Notes: generated by a model from the letters alone, not told the origin. DNA of 64,000 bases from Olsenella massiliensis (GCF_001457795.1 NZ_LN898210.1:1-64000), one strand, 5' to 3'; counted from the first letter of the stretch, positions 17,594 to 27,054 are shown. Numbers and translations are program-made.

Positions 17594-20110
17594 TCAGCGT
17601 GCGTCCCCGCGCCGCCTGAGCCTAAGCCCAACCGCGCAGCAGGCGGTCGCGAGGCAGACGCCCATGCCTGCCAGGACCACGCCCAGAGAGGCGTTGGGCG
17701 CCTCGTAGCGCGCCTCGACCTGATGATGTCCCGCCGTCAGGGCGAACCCCACGAAGCCGTAGTTCACGCGGAAGGTCGGCACCTCACGGCCGTCCACGCT
17801 CACCCTCCATCCCAGGGTATGCGGCACGCTCAGGCAGGCCACGGACCCGTCGACGTCAGCGTCGGCCGCGCCGCTCAGCCGGTCCGCGCCGGCGAGGCAC
17901 AGCCATGCGGGAGCGGGGTCATAGGCGATGGGGCCGTCGGGACCGTCAACCGTGTGGCCGCCCACCTCCTGCTGCCCCGTGGGGCGGGCCTGTCGCTCCA
18001 ATGAGTCGGCGACCTCGTCAGGGACGATGACGCTCGCCGCAAGAAGCTCCCTGCGCCCCTCGGCGTCCATGAGGGCCGCGTCAGACTCCCGTACGACCCC
18101 CCGCCGCACCGACAGGGGGCACGCCGCCCCCAGCACCTCATAGACGCGCACCGAGCCAAATTGGGCCCTCTGGTCGTACGCGGGTCCTGCCAGGTCGTCG
18201 TGGGAGAGAAGGTAGCGCACGCCCAGCAGCCTCAAAAGCGCCGGCTGGTCGGGGTCGGCGAGGAACTCCTGGTAGGCGCTCTCGCCCACGAGGACGCGAG
18301 GCCACAGCTGGCGATAGAAGTCAATGACGTCGCTGTCGAGGGTGGAGTTGTACGAGGACACGCCGGCATACCCCTGCACGAGCGCGTCGTTGAGGCGCGT
18401 CCAGTCGCGGTAGCGCTTCTCCACCCTCACGAAGCCGTCTCCCTGTGCCCTGACCCAGGCGAGGGCCGCGCGCGTGTCCTTGTCGCGTCCGGGGCTCACC
18501 GCCGCCGGAAAGCGATCGGGCAGGCCCGTCGCCCTGTGATTGGTGGCCATGAAGGCGTCGGTCACGCTGCCGAACAGCGCGAGGGCGCAGAGCAGGACGA
18601 GCGCCACGTTCCGTCTGGCCCCCGTTCGACCCAGGCAAAGCAGGAGGGCGATGCCGCCGGCGACGCTCACAAGATAAACAAGGCAGGTGACGTGGCCGTC
18701 AACCGTATGCGCCAGGGACCACCCAATGACGACGAGGGTGAGTCCGCCCGTCGTAAGCAGCGTCGGGCGAGACGGGCGGCCCTGCGCGACGCGCCGCTCC
18801 CATCCGACCGCCATGGCCAGGCACAGGGGGATGGCAAGCGCGAAGGAGCTGCGATACTTGGGCTCGACGAAGAGGTTCGAGAGCGCCGGGAGAAAGAAGT
18901 TAAGGCAGTACAAGGCGCAGATGAGCGCGGCGATGCCGGCGAGCGTCCTCTCGCGCCTCTCCGCCCCCGTGAGCTCCCAATGGAAGAACTGCCCCAGGAG
19001 CATGACGGAAAAGCCGGAGAAGCCCATCTGGACGAACTCGTACACGTTGACGTAGCCGAACCCTGCGGTGGGGGGTATGACTGAGGGAGGGATGTCCGAC
19101 CCGGCGCTGATGAGCGTGGACCCCAGAAGGCGGCTTAGGACGGGCAGCACCCAGCGCACGGGGACAAAGGCGCCAAGGTAGCCCATGGCCCGTGAGACCA
19201 GGGTGCCCGTCCCGCTCACGCGCGCCGACTCGCCCAGAAGCAGCGTGGCATAGGGGACGACCGTCAGCATGGACACGAGCAGGCCGCAGATGACGGGCGC
19301 GGCCAGCCTGCCGAAGCATCTCGCGTACGTGGCCGGGGACGCGGCGTCCATGACGCAGGGCAGCCTCAGCGCGGCGTAGGCGCTGGCATAGAGCATCACC
19401 ATGAATCCCGAGTACGTGCTCATCATGACCGTCGCCGCGACGGCGCAGGTGACCCCCAGGAAGCGGGGGACGCTCCAGCGCCGCATGAGGAGCTCAAGCA
19501 GGAGGGTGAGCAGGGTCGCCATCACGAGCACGGTGCCGAGCCAGTAATGCTGCCCCCACAGGACCAGGTAGCCGCAGAAGGCAAAGAGCGACGCTCCCAG
19601 GACCCGCGACAGAGGGAGGCGGCAGTAGCCGCACAGCAGCCGGTCAAAGAGGAAGGCGCAGCAGACCACCTTGAGGGCCTGGACGATCGCAAGGGCGCCG
19701 CCGAGCAGGCCGTCGCCAAACGCCAGGCATAGCGGGATCAGGACCAGGTTGAACGGGTCGAGAGTCCAGCTCTGGTAGGACATGAAGCTGGTGCCCAGGC
19801 CGTAGTCGGCGTTCCACAGGCCCAGAGAGCCGTCCCTGATCGACCTCAGCAGGCTCAGGTAGTAGGGCACGTACTGCTCGGAGGTGTCGGAGCCCACGTC
19901 ATAGTAGGCGAACAGCCGTGCCCCCACGAGAAACCTCCCGTAGACGACCCAGACGCCGGCAAGGACCACGACCCCCAAGACGGCCGCCTCCGCGCGCGTG
20001 ACGCGCCACGACGCCGTCATGAGCCGGTCGGCACAGCGAAAAAGGACGGCCGCGGCGAGTCCGCCCGTCATGAGGACGCCAATCAGATAGGGCAAGAGCG
20101 ACGCTTCCAT
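17594..20110 (-). CDS. YfhO-family membrane glycosyltransferase
   Basis: An 838-residue polytopic protein with about a dozen membrane segments and an extracytoplasmic C-terminal domain. The first periplasmic loop contains the GT-C-like stretch QYVPYYLSLLRSI...GLWNADYGLGTSF typical of YfhO. YfhO proteins take sugars from undecaprenyl phosphate and add them to surface polymers; in Bacillus subtilis YfhO works with the glycosyltransferase CsbB. The start at 20110 is chosen because AGGAGG lies 6 nt upstream; an ATG ten codons earlier lacks a ribosome site. It is divergent from the wecE-like gene (98 nt). The ArnC/CsbB-like transferase at 22596 and the SMR pair at 27291-28018 are its likely partners. 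The acceptor is unknown. Confidence 0.85.
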   Translation of the reverse strand: MEASLLPYLIGVLMTGGLAAAVLFRCADRLMTASWRVTRAEAAVLGVVVLAGVWVVYGRFLVGARLFAYYDVGSDTSEQYVPYYLSLLRSIRDGSLGLWNADYGLGTSFMSYQSWTLDPFNLVLIPLCLAFGDGLLGGALAIVQALKVVCCAFLFDRLLCGYCRLPLSRVLGASLFAFCGYLVLWGQHYWLGTVLVMATLLTLLLELLMRRWSVPRFLGVTCAVAATVMMSTYSGFMVMLYASAYAALRLPCVMDAASPATYARCFGRLAAPVICGLLVSMLTVVPYATLLLGESARVSGTGTLVSRAMGYLGAFVPVRWVLPVLSRLLGSTLISAGSDIPPSVIPPTAGFGYVNVYEFVQMGFSGFSVMLLGQFFHWELTGAERRERTLAGIAALICALYCLNFFLPALSNLFVEPKYRSSFALAIPLCLAMAVGWERRVAQGRPSRPTLLTTGGLTLVVIGWSLAHTVDGHVTCLVYLVSVAGGIALLLCLGRTGARRNVALVLLCALALFGSVTDAFMATNHRATGLPDRFPAAVSPGRDKDTRAALAWVRAQGDGFVRVEKRYRDWTRLNDALVQGYAGVSSYNSTLDSDVIDFYRQLWPRVLVGESAYQEFLADPDQPALLRLLGVRYLLSHDDLAGPAYDQRAQFGSVRVYEVLGAACPLSVRRGVVRESDAALMDAEGRRELLAASVIVPDEVADSLERQARPTGQQEVGGHTVDGPDGPIAYDPAPAWLCLAGADRLSGAADADVDGSVACLSVPHTLGWRVSVDGREVPTFRVNYGFVGFALTAGHHQVEARYEAPNASLGVVLAGMGVCLATACCAVGLRLRRRGDAR

Positions 20111-20208
20111 GTGCCTCCTTTTGCGACGGCGGGCCTGCATGCGCGGCCGGCATGACTCTCTGCGCTATAGTGTAAGGGTTATGCGGCACCCGACCGTCTG
20201 GAGGCGGC

Positions 20209-21357
20209 ATGGCCGAAGAGGCTCCTACCATCAACTTCAACATCCCCCCGTTCGTGGGGACGGAGCTCGGCTACATCCGCGAGGCGGTGGAGGCAAACCA
20301 CAAGATCTGCGGGGACGGGCCGTTCTCGCGCAAGTGCCACGCGTGGATGGAGGAGCGCTTTCGTGCCGAGAAGGTGCTGCTCACCACGAGCGGAACCTCG
20401 GCCCTCGAGATGGCGGCCGTTCTCTGCGACCTCGCGCCCGGCGACGAGGTGATCCTGCCGAGCTACACCTTCTCGTCCACGGCCACGGCCTTCCAGGCCG
20501 TGGGCGCGCGCCTCGTCTTCGTGGACGTTCGCCCCGATACCATGAACATCGACGAGAGTGTCATAGAGGCCGCCGTCACCGAGCGCACGCGCGTCATCGT
20601 GCCCGTGCACTACGCCGGGGTGGCCTGCGAGATGGACGAGATCCTGCGCATCGCTCGCCGTCACCACCTCATGGTCGTCGAGGACGCCGCCCAGGGCGTC
20701 ATGAGCAGCTACAAGGGCAGGGCCCTGGGCACCATCGGGGACTTTGGGTGCTACTCGTTCCACGAGACCAAGAACTACTCCATGGGCGAGGGTGGGGCGA
20801 TTCTCATCAACAACCCCGAGAACATCGACCGCGCCGAGATCATCCGCGAGAAGGGCACCAACCGCCAGCGCTTCTTCCGCGGCCAGGTGGCCAAGTACAA
20901 CTGGGTGGACCGCGGCAGCTCCTACCTGCCGAGCGACCTCAACGCCGCCTATCTGTGGGCCCAGCTCGAGCAGGCCGACGCCATCAACGACGACCGGCTG
21001 GCGAGCTGGCGGTTCTACTATGACCAGCTGACGCCCCTCAGGGACGCGGGCAAGATCGAGCTGCCGACCGTGCCCGACGGCTGCGTGCACAACGCGCACA
21101 TGTTCTACCTCAAGTGCGCCGACCTCGACGAGCGCAGCTCCCTCATAGCCCACCTCAAGGCCAAGAACATCCAGGCCGTCTTCCACTACGTCCCGCTGCA
21201 CAGCTCGCCGGCGGGCCTGCGCTTTGGGCGCTTTGCGGGCGAGGACAACTGCACCACGACCGAGTCCGACCGCCTCGTGCGCCTGCCCCTGTACTATGGG
21301 CTCAGGCGAGAGGACGCCCGGCGCGTCGTGGATGCCGTGGGGGGCTTCTATGGCTAA
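20209..21357 (+). CDS. wecE: dTDP-4-amino-4,6-dideoxygalactose transaminase (WecE/RffA-like)
   Basis: A PLP-dependent DegT/DnrJ/EryC1 transaminase of 382 residues. WecE converts dTDP-4-keto-6-deoxyglucose plus glutamate to dTDP-Fuc4N. The family opening INFNIPPFVGTELGYIREAV is close to RffA, TTSGTSALEMAA holds the phosphate-binding turn, VEDAAQGVMSSYKGRALG the PLP aspartate, and SFHETKNYSMGEGGAIL the Schiff-base lysine. A TATAGT -10-like element lies at 20166-20171. It overlaps the following ATP-grasp gene by 8 nt, so the two are coupled. No rmlA/rmlB genes are in the window, so the nucleotide-sugar precursor must come from elsewhere. Transaminase function is clear; the exact sugar is inferred. 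Confidence 0.88.
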   Translation: MAEEAPTINFNIPPFVGTELGYIREAVEANHKICGDGPFSRKCHAWMEERFRAEKVLLTTSGTSALEMAAVLCDLAPGDEVILPSYTFSSTATAFQAVGARLVFVDVRPDTMNIDESVIEAAVTERTRVIVPVHYAGVACEMDEILRIARRHHLMVVEDAAQGVMSSYKGRALGTIGDFGCYSFHETKNYSMGEGGAILINNPENIDRAEIIREKGTNRQRFFRGQVAKYNWVDRGSSYLPSDLNAAYLWAQLEQADAINDDRLASWRFYYDQLTPLRDAGKIELPTVPDGCVHNAHMFYLKCADLDERSSLIAHLKAKNIQAVFHYVPLHSSPAGLRFGRFAGEDNCTTTESDRLVRLPLYYGLRREDARRVVDAVGGFYG

Positions 21358-22579
21358 GCCCGACGGACCCTCGATCCTCCTGCTTGGGGGGTCGCGCCAC
21401 CAGGTTCCCGCCATCGAGACGGCCAAGAGGCTTGGCTATCGCACGGTGCTGTGCGACTATCTCCCCGATAACCCGGGACAGTTCAGCGCCGACGTGTTCT
21501 ACCAGCTGAGCACGACCGACCGGCGGGCCATGCTGCGCGTCGCCCAAGACGAGGGCGTCTCGGGCGTGCTGGCGTTCGGGACGGACGTCGCGGCCGCCAC
21601 GGCGGCCTATGTGGGGGAGAGCCTCGATCTTCCCACGAACCCCCTGGCCGCGGTCGAGGTGCTGAGCGAGAAGCATCTCTTCAGAGCGTATCTTGCCGAC
21701 CATGGGTTTCCCTGCCCCCGCCACGCTCGCCTGGCCGCAAGTGCCTCCGTCGACGAGCTTCTGCGAGCGGCCGAGGGGATGAGGCTTCCCGTAGTGCTCA
21801 AGCCCACGGACTCGTCCGGCTCCAAGGGCGTCCACGTCCTGCGGTCCCTGAGCCCCAGCCTGGTCGCCGACGCCCTGGCCGACGCCGCGGGGTTCTCGCG
21901 CAACGGCCTGCTTCTCCTTGAGGAGTACATCGAGGCGGGCTTTCCTCGCGTCGTCGGGGGGGACGTCTTCGTCGTCGATGGCACGGTCAGGTTCTGGGGA
22001 CTCATGAGCTGCCTGCGCGACCGGGGCATCGGCGGGCTCGTGCCGGTGGGCGAGCGATGGCCCTCGGGGCTTGCCCCCGCCCAGCTCGACGCCGCCAAGG
22101 CCCAGATTAAGGCGCTCGTCACGAGCCTGGGCGTTCGCTTCGGCGAGATGAACGTCGAGATCATCTTTGACCGCCATGACGTTCCCCACTTCCTGGAGCT
22201 CGCCGCCCGCGCGGGGGGCAATATGCTCCCCAACCAGCTCTCCGACATCGCGGGGGTGGACCTCGTCGAGGCAAACGTCCGCTTTGCGATGGGCGAGACC
22301 ATGGAGCTCTCGTTTGACGGGGTCAGCGCCCCGGGCGCCTATGCCACCTACATGCTCCACGCGCAGCGCCCGGGCATCTACCGGGGCGTGGAGCTGTCGA
22401 GCGAGCTGCTGGCGCACCTCTATAGACGCGTGGACTACGTCGCCGAGGGGTCGCACGTGGGCGCCCTCGGCGACGCGAGCAAGGCGCTTGGCGTCCTCTT
22501 CCTGCGCTTCTCGTCAACGGCCGAGATGGAGGGCCTGCTTGATAGAATAGGGGAGCTCGTCTTGGTTCACATCGACTAG
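21350..22579 (+). CDS. ATP-grasp ligase (first of three)
   Basis: A 409-residue ATP-grasp enzyme of the carbamoyl-phosphate-synthase/PurK-like class. An N-terminal Rossmann-like preATP-grasp domain starts ILLLGGSRHQVPAIETAKRLG. The ATP-grasp core has VVLKPTDSSGSKGVHVL (ATP-binding lysine and loop), LLLEEYIEAGFPRVVGGDVFV, and the metal/phosphate region FGEMNVEIIF...FLELAARAGGNMLPN. These enzymes join a carboxylate to an amine or thiol through an acyl phosphate. ATG at 21350 overlaps the wecE stop, making it the best candidate for acting on the amino sugar made by that transaminase, for example by adding an amino acid. The substrate is not determinable from sequence. Confidence 0.82.
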   Translation: MAKPDGPSILLLGGSRHQVPAIETAKRLGYRTVLCDYLPDNPGQFSADVFYQLSTTDRRAMLRVAQDEGVSGVLAFGTDVAAATAAYVGESLDLPTNPLAAVEVLSEKHLFRAYLADHGFPCPRHARLAASASVDELLRAAEGMRLPVVLKPTDSSGSKGVHVLRSLSPSLVADALADAAGFSRNGLLLLEEYIEAGFPRVVGGDVFVVDGTVRFWGLMSCLRDRGIGGLVPVGERWPSGLAPAQLDAAKAQIKALVTSLGVRFGEMNVEIIFDRHDVPHFLELAARAGGNMLPNQLSDIAGVDLVEANVRFAMGETMELSFDGVSAPGAYATYMLHAQRPGIYRGVELSSELLAHLYRRVDYVAEGSHVGALGDASKALGVLFLRFSSTAEMEGLLDRIGELVLVHID

Positions 22580-22595
22580 ACACGGGAGCGTGCAA

Positions 22596-23558
22596 GTGAT
22601 TTCTACGACGGATGAGCGTGAGGGACGGGGCCCGTCGCGGCTCGTGTCGGTGGTCATCTCGTGCTACAACTCCGAGAGGACCATCCGTGAGGTCGTCGAG
22701 CTGTCGATGGCCGAGTTCGCGCGGATGGACGGCTACGACTGCGAGTTCGTCCTCGTGGACGACTGCTCGTCCGACCGGACGTTCGAGGTCATCCGGCAGC
22801 TCGCCGACGAGCACCCCAACGTCCGCGGGGCGAGCCTCATGCGCAACTTTGGCCAGCATAACGGCCTCATGTGCGCCATGCACTTTGCCCAGGGGGACTA
22901 CGTCCTGGGCATGGACGACGACCTTCAGACCCACCCCTCGCAGATACCCGCCCTGATCAAGAGGATGGAGGAGGGGTTCGACCTCGTCTACGGCTGCTAC
23001 CGCGAGTCGCTGAACGGCAGCCTCAAGCGCTTTACGAGCTGGCTCAACAAGGTCACCTCCAACAAGCTGCTGGGGCGTCCCGAGGGCATCCGCGCGAGCA
23101 ACTTCTGGGTCATCAGCTCCCAGGTCAAGGACCAGGTCATCCGCTACGCCAACTACAACCCCAACGTTGACGCCCTCTTCACGCGAATGACGAGGCGCGT
23201 GGCCAACGTCACGATCGAGCACCATCAGCGCGCGTACGGGTCATCGGGCTACACGCTCGCGAAGCTGGCCAGGCTCTGGCTCGCCTACTTCAACTACACG
23301 GTGGTGCCCCTGCGAATCGTGTCGGCCGTCGGCGTCATCACCGCCGGCGTCGGGTTCTTCGCGGGCGTCGTCACCGTCGTGCGCAAGGTCCTGAATCCCG
23401 GCATGATGGCGGGATGGGCCTCCACGATCTGCGTCCTGCTCTTTTTCTTCGGCCTGGTGCTGCTCACGCTGGGGGTCATAGGAGAGTACCTGGGCAACAT
23501 CGTCCTGTCCATCAACTCGACCCCGCAGTTCATCGTTCGCGACAAGGTCAATCTCTGA
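22596..23558 (+). CDS. ArnC/CsbB-like polyprenyl-phosphate glycosyltransferase
   Basis: A GT2 enzyme of 320 residues. It has SVVISCYNSE and DDCSSDRT near the N-terminus, the metal-binding DDDLQTHPSQIP motif, and two C-terminal membrane helices (VSAVGVITAGVGFFAGVVTVV and the segment around VLLFFFGLVLLTLGVIGEYLG). That architecture is shared by ArnC, CsbB and GtrB, which load a sugar onto undecaprenyl phosphate at the inner face. GTG at 22596 is preferred because GGGAG lies 7 nt upstream; a GTG at 22590 is too close to it. Its neighbours supply an amino-sugar transaminase, a flippase pair and a YfhO transferase, the expected partners. Confidence 0.87.
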   Translation: MISTTDEREGRGPSRLVSVVISCYNSERTIREVVELSMAEFARMDGYDCEFVLVDDCSSDRTFEVIRQLADEHPNVRGASLMRNFGQHNGLMCAMHFAQGDYVLGMDDDLQTHPSQIPALIKRMEEGFDLVYGCYRESLNGSLKRFTSWLNKVTSNKLLGRPEGIRASNFWVISSQVKDQVIRYANYNPNVDALFTRMTRRVANVTIEHHQRAYGSSGYTLAKLARLWLAYFNYTVVPLRIVSAVGVITAGVGFFAGVVTVVRKVLNPGMMAGWASTICVLLFFFGLVLLTLGVIGEYLGNIVLSINSTPQFIVRDKVNL

Positions 23559-23566
23559 GGAGGGTC

Positions 23567-23602
23567 ATGCCGAGGCGCCGCTTGGACGTGCCTCGGCGGC
23601 AT
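23567..23602 (+). other. Intercistronic hairpin
   Basis: ATGCCGAGGC and GCCTCGGCGGCAT form an 8-10 bp stem with one bulge between the glycosyltransferase and the next ATP-grasp gene. There is no U-tract. It could attenuate or stabilise the transcript. Confidence 0.35.
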
Positions 23603-23648
23603 CGGGCGTCGGCCCATGACAGACGGTAGATGACAGAAGGAAGAGGAC

Positions 23649-24839
23649 ATGGCGATCAACGGACACGTGACGAACGAGCTCGGCGCGCTTCTCAGGGACG
23701 GCTTCGCGCGTCCGCGAGCCGAGGAGTACCTGAGCATCCTCAAGGAGGAGATCGAGCCGCCCAAGACGTCCGAGAAGGGCACGTTTGAGGACGGCATGTT
23801 CGACCCGGACTACTGCGCCTGGGCCCACTCCTATGGCTTCTTTGCCAAGGAGGCCTACGTCTACGACCTTGACGAGGCCAACAAGGACGACTACATGTCG
23901 GACTATGACTACCACCGCGTGTGGCCGCTCAACGCCTGGCAGCGCATCTGGATCAACGACAAGCTCACCCTCAAGTACATGATGCAGGGAAGCAGCCTTG
24001 ACGCCTATCTCCCCGACTATTATTACTACTCGACCCCTCAGGGCCCCCTGCCGCTGTACGGGAGCGGCGCGAGGCCCGGCGACAAGGCGTTTCTTGACAC
24101 CCTGAGGGCTGTCGGCGAGTTTGCCTGCAAGCCCTGCAACGGCTCGCGCACGGTGGGCTTTCACAAGCTCGCCTGGCATGACGGCGACTACTTCATCGAC
24201 AATCGCCCCTCCAGCGCGGACGGCGTCATGAGCTTCCTGCATGCCAACCCCAACTTCGTCTTCACAGAGTTCCTTCACCCCAGCGCCCAGATGGCCAAGA
24301 TCAGCCCCGTCATCAACAACCTGCGCATCATGGTGTTCAACCCCTCGGGCGTCGAGCCCGTCATCGGCGCCTCGTACTTCCGCATCGCGATGGACGCCGG
24401 CACCGACGACAGCAAGTCCAACTACCGCTATCCCGCCAACGGCGACTGCGGCAACTACAACGTGTGGTTTGACTGGAAGACGGGGCGCTTTGGCAGAGGG
24501 ACGATCCTCTACGCCAACCGGGTCGTGGACGCGCCCCGCTCGCCTGACACCGGCGTGCTTGCCGAGGGCGTGCTGGAGGGCTGGCAGGAGGTCTGCGACA
24601 TGGTCCTTGAGATGTCCGAGCGCCTCAACCCGCTCGAGTACCTTGGTTACGACGTGTGCATCAGCGACAAGGGCCCCAAGGTCATCGAGATCAACTCGCA
24701 CTCGGGCAGCAAGTACCTCCAGTACTTCCAGCCCTTCTACAAGGACGACTTCCTCCGGGGCTACTTCAGGGACAAGGTCGAGGCCATCGAGGCGATGGAC
24801 GAGGACCAGATCAGGCGGCGCAACGCGCTCGTCCGCTAG
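23649..24839 (+). CDS. Sugar-transfer-associated ATP-grasp protein (second of three)
   Basis: A 396-residue protein resembling the ATP-grasp family found in surface-glycan clusters (PF14397-like). The N-terminal third is rich in acidic and aromatic residues. The ATP-grasp core is seen from GEFACKPCNGSRTVGFHKL (nucleotide-binding lysine region), FVFTEFLHPSAQMAKISP, NNLRIMVFNPSG, and the metal-binding end YDVCISDKGPKVIEINSHSG with Glu and Asn. Ligase activity on a sugar or a carrier-linked glycan is likely, with the substrate unknown. A ribosome site GAAGAGG precedes ATG at 23649. It stands 69 nt before a third, unrelated ATP-grasp gene. Confidence 0.75.
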   Translation: MAINGHVTNELGALLRDGFARPRAEEYLSILKEEIEPPKTSEKGTFEDGMFDPDYCAWAHSYGFFAKEAYVYDLDEANKDDYMSDYDYHRVWPLNAWQRIWINDKLTLKYMMQGSSLDAYLPDYYYYSTPQGPLPLYGSGARPGDKAFLDTLRAVGEFACKPCNGSRTVGFHKLAWHDGDYFIDNRPSSADGVMSFLHANPNFVFTEFLHPSAQMAKISPVINNLRIMVFNPSGVEPVIGASYFRIAMDAGTDDSKSNYRYPANGDCGNYNVWFDWKTGRFGRGTILYANRVVDAPRSPDTGVLAEGVLEGWQEVCDMVLEMSERLNPLEYLGYDVCISDKGPKVIEINSHSGSKYLQYFQPFYKDDFLRGYFRDKVEAIEAMDEDQIRRRNALVR

Positions 24840-24907
24840 GCCCCGGACCCTCGCGGGCGGCTCCCGGCGGGCCGGACGTATGATGAAGACGCGACCAAGG
24901 AGGACGG

Positions 24908-26092
24908 ATGCGGAGGCTGGCCATCATCGGAGCGGGGCCCATGGCGTGCGTCTTCGCTCAGAGGGCGCGAGAGCTGGGCATCGAGACGCACTGCTTCGCG
25001 TGGGCGCAGGGGGCCCAGGCCCGAGACGCGGTTGACGTCTTTCACGACGTCTCCGTCACCGAGCATCACCGGATCGCCCGCATCTGTCGCGACTTGGGCA
25101 TCGACGGCGTCGTCGCCACCACCGAGCTGACGATTCACCCCGCGGCGGCCGTGGCCCATGCGCTGGGTCTCAACGGCCACGACGTCGAGGTCGCGCGCGT
25201 CCTCACCGACAAGCATCGCAACCGCGAGGCCGTGCGCGACGTCGAGGGCCTCTGTCAGCCGCGCCATCGTCTCGTCAAGGCGGACGAGCCGGCGGACATG
25301 GGGAGCTGGGGCCTGTCCTATCCCGCCATCGTCAAGCCCACCTCGGAGGGAGGCAAGCGCGGGGTCACGGTGGTCACGGACGACGCCTCCCTCGCCGGCG
25401 CCCTGGCCTACGCGCGCCAGGAGAAGAAGGCGTCATCCGACATCATCGTCGAGGAGCTTGTGCCCGAGGGGCAGGAGTACTCGGTCGAGAGCCTCTCCTA
25501 CCATGGAGAGCACCGCGTCATCCAGGTGACGGAAAAATGGAGCTCGGGCGCCCCCCACTGCGTGGAGCTGGGACATCATCAGCCGGCGCGCCTCTCGGCC
25601 GCCCAGCGATCGCGCGTCGAGGACGTCCTGGCGCGCGCCCTCTCGGCGGTGGGCGTCTCGAACGGCTGCTGCCACACGGAGGTAAAGCTGTGCGGCGACG
25701 ACCTGTACCTCATCGAGTTCAACGCCCGCCCCGGCGGAGACCACATCTCGCACCCCCTGACGGAGCTGAGCACCGGCTATCCCTACGTCACCGGCATGAT
25801 CCAGATAGCGCTCGATGACTTCGAGCTGCCGGACGCGAGCTCCTTCGAGGCGAACGCCGCGGGCATCTGCTTCGTGACCGAGCAGACCAAGGAGCTCCGG
25901 GACGTCTTTGACCGGTGCCAGGACGAGCCCTGGTGCTATGAGAGGCACGAGGTCCCCGGGGGCCTCAGGTCGCTCGAGCACAATCACGTGTACGACACGA
26001 ACTACTTCATCTACTTCTCGCGCGAGGGACGTCCCGCGTTTCTCGACGACGTCGAGCGACATGCGTGGTGGCGCGAGGCCGCGGGGGCTTGA
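24908..26092 (+). CDS. ATP-grasp ligase (third of three)
   Basis: A 394-residue protein whose preATP-grasp domain begins RRLAIIGAGPMACVFAQRA, followed by an ATP-grasp core: YPAIVKPTSEGGKRGVTVV, IIVEELVPEGQEYSVES (with the EELVPG-type hinge) and the catalytic end CHTEVKLCGDDLYLIEFNARPGGDH. This resembles carnosine synthase/BacD/PurT-like amino-acid ligases more than the first ATP-grasp protein here. Such enzymes form peptide or amide bonds. AAGGAGGACGG precedes ATG at 24908. Its last 82 bp overlap the convergent gene ending at 26011. Substrate unknown; an amino-acid donor role in glycan decoration is inference. Confidence 0.8.
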   Translation: MRRLAIIGAGPMACVFAQRARELGIETHCFAWAQGAQARDAVDVFHDVSVTEHHRIARICRDLGIDGVVATTELTIHPAAAVAHALGLNGHDVEVARVLTDKHRNREAVRDVEGLCQPRHRLVKADEPADMGSWGLSYPAIVKPTSEGGKRGVTVVTDDASLAGALAYARQEKKASSDIIVEELVPEGQEYSVESLSYHGEHRVIQVTEKWSSGAPHCVELGHHQPARLSAAQRSRVEDVLARALSAVGVSNGCCHTEVKLCGDDLYLIEFNARPGGDHISHPLTELSTGYPYVTGMIQIALDDFELPDASSFEANAAGICFVTEQTKELRDVFDRCQDEPWCYERHEVPGGLRSLEHNHVYDTNYFIYFSREGRPAFLDDVERHAWWREAAGA

Positions 26093-27054
26093 CGGTCGCT
26101 CGCGAGCGCCCTCGCGATCAGCTCGCACTCATAGTCCATGTCATCTGTCGTGTAACGCTGGTCCACAGGCAAAGGCAGGATGTCTTTGGCGTAGCGCCCG
26201 GCGACGCCCGGCAGCTCCGTCGCGTTGCCCCAGAGCGTCGAGACGTAGAGCCTCTGCTCTTGCAGGCGCCTCCTCAGCGCGGCGCCCCCCTCGATGAGGA
26301 GGGGATACATGAAGGCGCCATAGGTCGAGCGCACGGCAAGCTCGTTCATGCCGTCGAGTCGCTTCGCCAGATGATCGAAGTTCTCCTGCCGCCTCGTCGC
26401 CACGTCCGCGTAGTCCACGGCACGCAGGATGTTGTGGGTGATGGGGCTCATCCAGCTCACCGGCTCGCTCACAAAGCGCTTGTTGTTGGCCGCGGACTCG
26501 GGATAGTGGTCGTTGGCGGGCAGCTCGCAGCGGGCCAGCACGAAGCCCATCTTGTCGTAGGACTGACAGCTGGGCAGTTCGCGCCCAACGCGCGCGTCCG
26601 TGTACAGATAGGCCCCGTCGGCGACGCCAAAGAACTTTCGGCAGGAGTAGAGCGTGTCAAGATGGGGGAGGGGCCTGCGGAAGAAGGCCATGACCTCATC
26701 GATGACGATCCTCCCGTCGCAGCGCCCCGCCGCCTCCCGTATGTCCTGGTCAAGGAGCTGCCCGTAGTAGTCCACCAGATAGAGGTAGTCGTTTTCTGAC
26801 ACGTCGACGGTCCCGTAGTCGGGGCGCAGGTCCGCCGCGACGTCGTACGGTCGCACCCTGACGCCCAGGGAAAGCAGGGTCGCCTCGACGGAGCCGCAGA
26901 GGTAGCGGGGGACCCACATGGACGTGATGGCGCGCGCCTCCACGAGGTAGGCGAGGCAGGACCTCGCGCAGTTGAGCGCCAGGGCGCCCTCGTGATACTC
27001 GCGTCCCGAGAAGCGCTCGAGCTCAAAGTAGCCGCCGATCTCACGCTGCGTCAT
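26011..27054 (-). CDS. Aminotransferase-fold (DegT-like) PLP protein
   Basis: A 347-residue protein with the outline of a fold-type I PLP enzyme. GALALNCARSCLAYL corresponds to the phosphate-binding region, VIDEVMAFFRRPL to the acidic ring-nitrogen site, and YSCRKFFGVADGAYL to the Schiff-base lysine segment. It differs strongly from the two DegT transaminases nearby and lacks their GEGG turn. The start at 27054 is favoured by GAGGTGGG upstream; seven codons further upstream another ATG exists. It faces the other cluster genes, has its own promoter candidate (27096-27124), and runs 82 bp into the 3' end of the ATP-grasp gene. The reaction is unknown; it may use an amino sugar or amino acid. 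Confidence 0.65.
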   Translation of the reverse strand: MTQREIGGYFELERFSGREYHEGALALNCARSCLAYLVEARAITSMWVPRYLCGSVEATLLSLGVRVRPYDVAADLRPDYGTVDVSENDYLYLVDYYGQLLDQDIREAAGRCDGRIVIDEVMAFFRRPLPHLDTLYSCRKFFGVADGAYLYTDARVGRELPSCQSYDKMGFVLARCELPANDHYPESAANNKRFVSEPVSWMSPITHNILRAVDYADVATRRQENFDHLAKRLDGMNELAVRSTYGAFMYPLLIEGGAALRRRLQEQRLYVSTLWGNATELPGVAGRYAKDILPLPVDQRYTTDDMDYECELIARALASDRQAPAASRHHACRSTSSRNAGRPSREK

